From Dromiciops gliroides (Eukaryota; Chordata; Mammalia; Microbiotheria; Microbiotheriidae), in assembly GCF_019393635.1 (NCBI RefSeq), contig NC_057865.1, positions 301,018,885-301,082,884 on the forward strand: 64,000 nucleotides of DNA, in the 5' to 3' direction. How positions within the stretch are numbered: position 1 is the first letter of the stretch; each line of letters opens with the position of its first letter. The notes beneath the pieces are model-generated. The model did not search any database. It was not told the origin of the DNA and saw only the letters and a program-made list of their open reading frames with translations. The position numbers were made by a program, and so were the translations under genes. Shown here one piece after another: positions 57,415-64,000 of this stretch.

Positions 57415-58465
57415 TGCAATCTGACCTTGCCAGCTGCCTCAGACATGTCCGACTGGACGGCTCTGAGACATCTTGAAATCAATCTGTCCAAAACTGAACC
57501 CATTCTGCCCCCCAGCTCTTCTGTTACTGTTGAGGGCACTGCCAGCGTGCCAGTCGCCCAGGCTTGCATCCCATCATCCTGTTTGGCTCTTAGTCTCTCT
57601 CACCTCCCTCCCCCTGGGACCCCCCATCCCATCTGTCAGGGTTACCTTAGTAACATCTCCAATGCGCCTCCTCTCCTCTGCCCGCCTCTGCCCTGGTGGA
57701 GGCATCACCTGGACCACTGCATCTCTCCCCACTTCTGCCCATCTTCCTAAGTGCGGGTCTGACCCTGTGGCCCACTCTGCTCAAGAAACTCCAGTGGCTC
57801 CCCAGCACCTCTAGGTTCAAATAGAAAATCTTTTGTTAATGCCCTTCACAAGTTGGCCCCTTCCTGTCTTTCTGGTCCTAACAGCTCCCCCACCACCTGA
57901 CCTCTGCGTCACTCCTCGAACTAGACACTCCATTGTTTGAGTGGCTGTCCCCTGTGCCTGGGACTCATTCCCACCTCATCCCTGCCTCCTGGCCTCCTTC
58001 ACGCCCCAGCTAAAATCCTACTGTCTTGAGGAAGCCTTTCCCAATTCTCCCGCATTCTAGTGCTTCCTTCTCTTGGTTTTTGGTGTTGAGTCGTTTCAGT
58101 CATGACCAACTCTACATGATCCCATTTGGTGTTTTCTTGGCAGAGATACCAGAGTGCTTTGTCATTGCTTTCTCCAGCTCATTTTGTAGATAGGGAAACT
58201 GAGGCAAACAGGGCTAAGCGGCTTGCCCGGCGTCACACAGCTAGGAAGTGCCTGAGGCCAGATTGGAACTCAGAAGATGATCTTCCTGACTCCAGGCCCT
58301 GCACTCTGTCCAGCACACCCCTAGCTGCCCCTCCTGTTGGTTATTTCCTGTTTACAGACCTGTTGGCACGTTGCCCCCGCAGTTAGACTGTGAGCCCCTT
58401 GAGGGCAGTCACAGTGCCTGGTCCACAGTAGGAGCTTAGTGTTATTGACTGACCTTGTGGGATTG
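57415..58465 (+). mobile_element. L2 LINE remnant split by a long SINE
   Basis: L2 ORF2 3' text ('cttgaaatcaatctgtccaa', 'ctccagtggctccccagcac', 'cctactgtcttgaggaagcc') runs to about 58084. The L2 3' UTR ('gttagactgtgagccccttg') resumes after the SINE, at about 58335-58465. Stops break the frame. Confidence 0.8.
58085..58334 (-). mobile_element. Long SINE variant (minus orientation) in an L2
   Basis: It begins 'tgttgagtcgtttcagtcat' and ends 'acccctagctgcccc', the same long form as at 22112-22358. It is younger than the L2 it splits. Confidence 0.85.
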
Positions 58466-59698
58466 TAAGGAGGACAGAAAGGGCATTTTGAGACTCAAAT
58501 CTGCCCAGGAGTGAGTGGTTATGTGCGTCTGGCTTAGGATCTGAAAAGGCCAGTGTTTGCCTTTGTCTTGTGTGGAAGCCAAGGGAAGCAAGACGGACAC
58601 AGTCCCAAGTGCTCCAGGTCACTGTGTGTGCAGCCTGTGCAAGTGAAGAACCGGAGGCTGTCTGTGACAGAAGAGAACACTTCTTCTGTCCTCCTCACCC
58701 TGCCCCCGTCGATGCCCGGCAGAGTGAAGACAGAAGCTCTCCATGCCACCCCTTGCTGTGTTTTCTGAACAGTCTCACTGGCCCTTTGCCATGAAATCAG
58801 ACTGAGAAAGGGGGTCTGAGCAACGTGGCAGGAAAGGACTGAGGTCACGTGGCTCCCGTGTCCCATGTGAGACTGAGGGAAGCTCAAGGCTGGGCTTGGT
58901 TAGAGCCGCAGGGAGCGTGTCACATACCTGGAATGAGAATATGCAGAGCAACAAGGTTGTTTGGGGGGTTTTACCCCACTCCCAGAATGGGCCCCGAGGA
59001 GCAGGTTTTGGTTACGGAACTTGATAGAGTGTTTGAGAGCCCTGCTCTCCGAAGAGGACAGCTCAGACCTCCTGCCCAGCGGCCGTGCTGTCGCTAGAGG
59101 TTTCATGCCCGCTTTCCTCTTGGTTGATGCTACAATAGCTTGTTGGACCGGCCATTGGCAAACTGGAAAGTGATTGACCTCTTTCTGCTCAGCTTGCTCA
59201 GTGGGCCTGGCAGGCCTTTGTGCTGAAAGCTGGATCGGTGCCTGTGCAGGTCAGCATCATGGGCTGCCAGAGCCAGATCTTTTGGGCAGCATTGGAGAGA
59301 TGTGGCTTGTCTTTGGGGAGCAGGACTTAGGCCTGACCTGCTGGTGGGATTCCTAAGAAGTCTCTGGATTGTGTTTCTCCCCCGTTCCTTTCACAGGCCA
59401 GAGCAAAGCAATTCCTCTCTATGTCAGGCCTTGCTAACCCTGCCTTGGACCGTGTGCTTGGGCCGGATGTGGTGGATCCTGAGATCTGATTTCCTTTTGG
59501 TCTGAACTGTTCATACTTGTTCTCTGGAGAGCATCCACATTCTCCAGGCCTGTTCCCTGAGATACTGGAGGGCACAGGAAAAGACAGCTAATAGCCACGT
59601 CTCAGGGGATAGGTATGAGGTTTGAACCTCCACAGTTGTGCTCGGGGCCTTGAGAATGCTTATCAAGCATGGCTTCTTTGTGTATTCCTTACTTTCTA

Positions 59699-59873
59699 GG
59701 GGGCTTGGGGGTTTTTTTTTGTTTTGTTTTGTTTTGTTTTCACGGGAAATGAGGGTTAAGTGACTTGCCCAGGGTCACACAGCTAGTAATTGTCAAGTGT
59801 TTGAGGCTGGATTTGAACTCAGGTCCTCCTGAATCCAAGGCCAGTGCTTTATCTGCACCACCTAGCTGCCCCC
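59699..59873 (-). mobile_element. tRNA-derived SINE with 17-bp duplication
   Basis: It has a (GTTTT)n tail and then the SINE in reverse, ending at 'cctagctgccccc'. It is flanked by gtattccttactttcta at 59682-59698 and 59874-59890 (perfect). Confidence 0.97.
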
Positions 59874-61664
59874 GTATTCCTTACTTTCTAAGCCTTAATT
59901 TCCCATTTATTTAGAATTCTGGATAAGGTCATGGAACCTTCCTAAGAAATGGATTCTTTCTTATTTTCAAAAACTTCAGGGCAGGAAACAGGCCAGCCTC
60001 TCTCTCTGTATAAAGACAGTGGGTCTGGGGTCTGGTGGCCTGAGTTAGTGAGGAGCAGGGTTAAGCTCCAGTGCTGTTCCTGTAGGTGGGGAATACCATT
60101 TGCTATAAGACTTGGAGTCTGAGAGCACAGACAGGCCTGCACCCGCCTGCTGCACCGGCCTGGGGGAGCCGATGGTGCTCTGAGCCACTCGCTCACACCA
60201 TCTCTGTGCCTCCCTCTTGGCATGTATAAATTGGAGAGCATCAGAATCCTTTGACAGGGGTCGCCGTCTGCTCTAAATCCTGCATTCCTTGGGAGAGAGA
60301 AATCGGCTCTGGGCTCAGCCCGGCCTCGAAGACTCCCCACGGTTTGCCTCCAGCCCCCTCCCCAGCCATACTCTGGCCAGGGGCTGGGCCCAGAGTTGGC
60401 CCTTGTGAGGCTGTTTCACCTGCTCTGGCTGCCTTCTCTCTGGGAACTTCCTCTGAAGGGTTTTCCCTCCTAATTCCTGTTTCACTGCTGCTCATTCTCA
60501 CTCAGCAGAACATCTCGCACTGACTCCAGTCATTTCGTTGGTTTATTTTCTCTCGCCCACACGATGGAGATCTCTGAAAGTCTTTATTACATTTTATGAG
60601 CTTGGGAATGGAAGATTAAACAAGAATTCTGGCCCTGCCTTCTAGGTGCATATTGTGTAATGGGGGAAAGACGAGTGACTGGCAGACAAATCAGCAGGGC
60701 ATGAGGTGGCATGATGGGATGAAGATAAGAGTCAGGCCCAGTGCTCCGAAACCCGCAGAGGGAGGGAGGCAAGCCCGGAGAGGCTCTTCTGGACCCAGGA
60801 GGCCTTCTCCATCAGCTCCCCAAACTGGCCTAGTCCTTGCTTGAAGACTTTCAAGACTTGGGGGTGCACTCCGTGCATGGGCCATGGCCAGGACAGAGGC
60901 CATGGGGGAGGTAGCTCATGTGAGGAAGCCAGTCTGGCGAAACTGCAGAGAACAGAGAGAGTCACAGAACCAGGTGGGGAGCTGCAGCCATCTGGGCGTT
61001 ACGGCCACAGTCGAAGTCCAGAATACTACGGTCTTTGCAGATGTGCGAGTGGCACATAAGGTCAGCCTGCTGTAGGAATGCTTCTCTGCCTCTGGGCATT
61101 TTTTCTGCAGACAAGTCAGAGCACAGCTTGCCAGCTGTTTTCCTGAGCCACGGTGTGTGCTTTAACATGCTTCTCTGTCACAGCAATAGCTCTTTTCTCT
61201 CTTGTATTGCCGTCTTTTGGGGGGACAGTGCGCCCAGAGGTGCTGCTTGGACTTTGAAGATGGCTCCTCAATGGCCTCCCTCTCTCCAGTCTGTCTTCCC
61301 CACAACCACAGACAACTCCTCCTCAGGCCCCGAAAGATAGAGCTGGAAGGACCTTGGGAGCTGCCTAGGCCAGTGTTCAGTGCCTGCCTGGAAGATGTCT
61401 GGCCAGGCCAGAGAGGGCCTGTTCTGGGTGATTAGGAGACAACCAACTCAATGTGCTGCTTTATGTAGTCTGGGGTGTTCATAGGCGCCTCTCCGATTTA
61501 CACACGACACCAGAAAAGCAGCTTTGTGGCTCATGATGAGGCCCCAACAGGCCCCTGGCGTGTGCAGGGGTTCCCCTAGAGAAATCTGGTTACAGCCTTT
61601 CCATCCCCTCGTGGGCCCTGTGGCTCCTGGAGGCTTCACTACCACATGCATTGGGGGGGGGGCG

Positions 61665-61855
61665 GGGCACAGACTGGGCCTGGAGTCACTTAGGAGCTGG
61701 GTGACCCTGGGCAAGCTGTTTTCTTTAACCCACTGGAGAAGGAAATGGCCAACCACTCCAGTATCTTTGCCATGAAAACCCCGTGGACAGTATTGGTGTG
61801 CTGTGGTCCACGGGGCCACCAAGAGTCAGACACGACCAAATGACTGAATGGCAGC
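61665..61855 (+). mobile_element. Long SINE variant, head diverged
   Basis: It has 'tgggtgaccctgggcaagct', 'ctggagaaggaaatggccaa' and 'aagagtcagacacgaccaaa', the forward reading of the long SINE form. Confidence 0.75.
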
Positions 61856-63838
61856 CGTCACGCTGAGCTGCGATGACTTTGAAGGGAGGCTTCCTGTCAC
61901 ATGCCAAGTCTACCCTGTAAATGAGCTATTTTGTCACCAGTCTATGAAAGAGAAGGAGAAAGGGCCCATTTCCTTCATTTCCTAGTAAGGGAATAAGCTC
62001 TAGAAATGTGAGAACTGCTCATTGAGTCTTTGATTTAGGGAGTTTGCTGTTTGATAGCCAGCCAGTGGCCTCCAGGTTTTGTGCCTTTGCAGCCTAGTTT
62101 GGAAATTGCAAGTACTTGCAATAAAAGATGCAAAAAGGAAAAGACCTAAGGGCATCCTGGGGCTTGATCAGCCTTGGGTGAGTGGGTCTTGTGACTCTGC
62201 AGGAGTCGCATGCAGTGGGTGCATTCACCAGACAGCCCTGAGTCAGAGCAGTTACACAGCACCCCTCAGTCTGACCTTTGTGTAGCAGCAGGCATCAAGT
62301 TTTCCTGAGACTGTGTATTTCTGCCAAGGTCACTTCTTTGCTCCAAAGCCTTCAGTGGTTCCCTTTTACCTCTGGGATCAATTAGCAAACATTTATTATG
62401 AGACTAAAACACAGATTTCTCAGTGTGATGTTTAAGGCTGAGGTTTGCTGGGGCAGATTGCACACACTGGGGCGCAGGTGGCATGCTCTCCGGGGAAACA
62501 CCCTAACCCATCAGTCACCTTGACCCAGCTTCTGGCTGGAGGGAGTTTACAGTTTCCACATGAGATTGAGCTGCATTCCTTCAGATGTTTGAGATATATT
62601 TTTGGTTAGTTGGACTTTTAGCTATGCCATTAACTTCTGGAACTTTCTACTTCCAACATCCTATCTTTGTGAAGCGGGATGTTTGAGGGGATTACTGTGA
62701 TTAAGAAAACCCAAAATCCAAGCACCATGTGGAATTCAGTGTGAAATAGGAAATGAGAATGGCTATGTCCAGTCTGATTGGAAGGTTTGAGAAGTTTGCA
62801 ATGTCTGCAGATGCACACATGCTCTTAGTAAGTGGTTGTGGTTATTTAAGAATGAAATCAAAATATTATTTTTCCAAACGGTTACTAAGTTGTTGGGGCA
62901 GAAATACTTACTCAGTTTTTAGACCAAACTAGTCCCTAAACAGAACTCTTAGATATTTCTTTTGGCCTGGGGCATGGTGAAAACGTTACTGAGACACTAA
63001 GGGTGCTGTGAGTTTGGCTTCCGGCTTGCCACAGCCTCCCTCCAAATCTGCCTTTGCCATCTTATCTCCCACAGTCCCCTTCTCGGACGCCAAGCGCTTG
63101 GGGCCCTGATTTGAGAAGATTTCCTGTGCTCACTGTTCCATCACCTGAGCCTTTCCCGGCCTTCCCTGTTTCCTCATCCCTCCCTCCTCCCCGATCCGGC
63201 TCATCATCTCCTCCTCCCTGCTTCCCTTGCTTGTTAGCCCAGAGTGGTCACGCTATAGGACAGTGTCTGATTAAGTGCAGAAACAGTCTTTGGTAGGCTA
63301 GGGAAGCCTTCAAGTGCATCCCAGAATATGGATCGAGTTATCCATAGAAGATGCCAGTTATGTTATGGGCCCTCGCTGTTGCTCGGCAGTCTTCCCATAC
63401 GTCCCATATCACCTCACTCCCCCACTGATACTCCTGGGTTTCTTGGGCATGGGTTCCTGGACTATCTCCCTGGCAGCAGCACCCTGATGGTGCCTTGGAG
63501 CTCAGCTGAGGCTGGTTGGCCTACCCTGTCGGTGCCCGCTGTTTGATAGTTTGCCTTGGTGGCATTGTGGATGGCGGACCCCTTCCTCAGAGGCATTGTT
63601 CCTCCGGATGAGGGCTTTGGGGTGGCCGAGTGAAGATCGAAGGATTGAATCTGTGACAACAGTGATGCTGTAGACAGAAGTTTGATGTTTTGGAAGAAGG
63701 GTGAGTTCTGAGGAAAAGGTAATGAGTTCTCTTTTGGACAAGTTTACTTTAAGATGTCCAAGAGGCCATTGGTAACGTAGGATTGAAATTCAGGGCAGAC
63801 GCTGGCGTTGGATAAATCAATTCAGGAGTCCTCTCCAT

Positions 63839-64000
63839 AGTGGCAGCCAGGGGGCTTCATGGATGGAAGCAAGACTGGGAACTGGCAAAACAGGAATTCA
63901 AATTCTGCATCTGACACTTAGAAGGCGCATGGCCCTGGACAGGTCATTTAACCTGTTTCAGTCTTAGTTTTCCCAGTTATAAAACGGCATTAGTAATGGT
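63839..64000 (+). repeat. CORE-SINE/MIR, cut by the window edge
   Basis: It starts 'tggcagccagggggcttcat' and continues through 'ggccctggacaggtcattta' and 'ttagttttcccagttataaa'. Confidence 0.7.

Larger units (their letters stand above)
54291..64000 (+). other. CERK: CERK intron 1 (partial)
   Basis: Everything right of the exon 1 donor appears to be intron. It contains a MIR (56.5 kb), a pyrimidine-rich tract (57.2 kb), an L2 fragment split by a long SINE (57.4-58.5 kb), a SINE with a 17-bp duplication (59.7 kb), another long SINE (61.7 kb) and a CORE-SINE at the right edge. I see nothing recognisable at 54300-56200, 58470-59680, 59900-61660 and 61870-63830. No CERK exon 2 is evident. Confidence 0.8.

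Noticed and set aside
5169..59873. tRNA gene-like A and B boxes at many places
   Set aside because: All belong to tRNA-derived SINEs with A-rich tails; none folds as an intact tRNA from its sequence order.

Overview
This is ordinary vertebrate nuclear DNA: spliced genes, CpG-island promoters and dense retroposons. The repeats point to a marsupial. The commonest is a tRNA-derived SINE of about 150 bp that ends straight in an A-rich tail after the 'tgaccctgggcaagtcactta' region. This is the form I associate with Australian marsupials (WSINE/WALLSI-like), and I saw none of the longer-tailed opossum type. The L1 proteins and a long marsupial-type dispersed repeat agree. The species cannot be fixed from the sequence.

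Two protein-coding genes are recognisable, both only by their 5' ends, in divergent orientation. On the minus strand, three exons of TBC1D22A (a Rab-GAP-type TBC protein) lie at 17901-17962, 4387-4443 and 2971-3296. They join in frame to give residues 1-148; the TBC domain lies beyond the left edge. On the plus strand, exon 1 of CERK (ceramide kinase) lies at 54146-54290, and the rest of the window is its first intron. The start codons are 36.2 kb apart. From memory, this CERK/TBC1D22A head-to-head pair matches human 22q13.31.

Layout: 1-2970 is TBC1D22A intron 3 (partial). 3297-4386 is intron 2, with a large GA/CA microsatellite. 4444-17900 is intron 1, which holds SINEs, L2, a candidate LTR and an L1 nested in an older repeat. 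About 17.4-18.5 kb is a CpG island with ETS sites, a CRE-like site and a TATA box pointing away from TBC1D22A. 18.5-53.4 kb is intergenic and rich in retroposons: a decayed L1 at 20.6-25.7 kb carrying eight SINE units, a perfect inverted SINE pair at 42.6-42.9 kb and a four-layer nested insertion at 47.2-49.0 kb. 53.4-54.3 kb is the CERK CpG island, with a CCAAT/GC-box module tandemly repeated about every 105 bp. 54.3-64 kb is CERK intron 1.

I found no rRNA or functional tRNA genes, CRISPR array or prokaryotic gene cluster, and no convincing wholly new system. The most notable points are the CERK promoter array, the TATA/CRE promoter beside TBC1D22A, the palindromic SINE pair, and the insertions whose order can be read from their target-site duplications.
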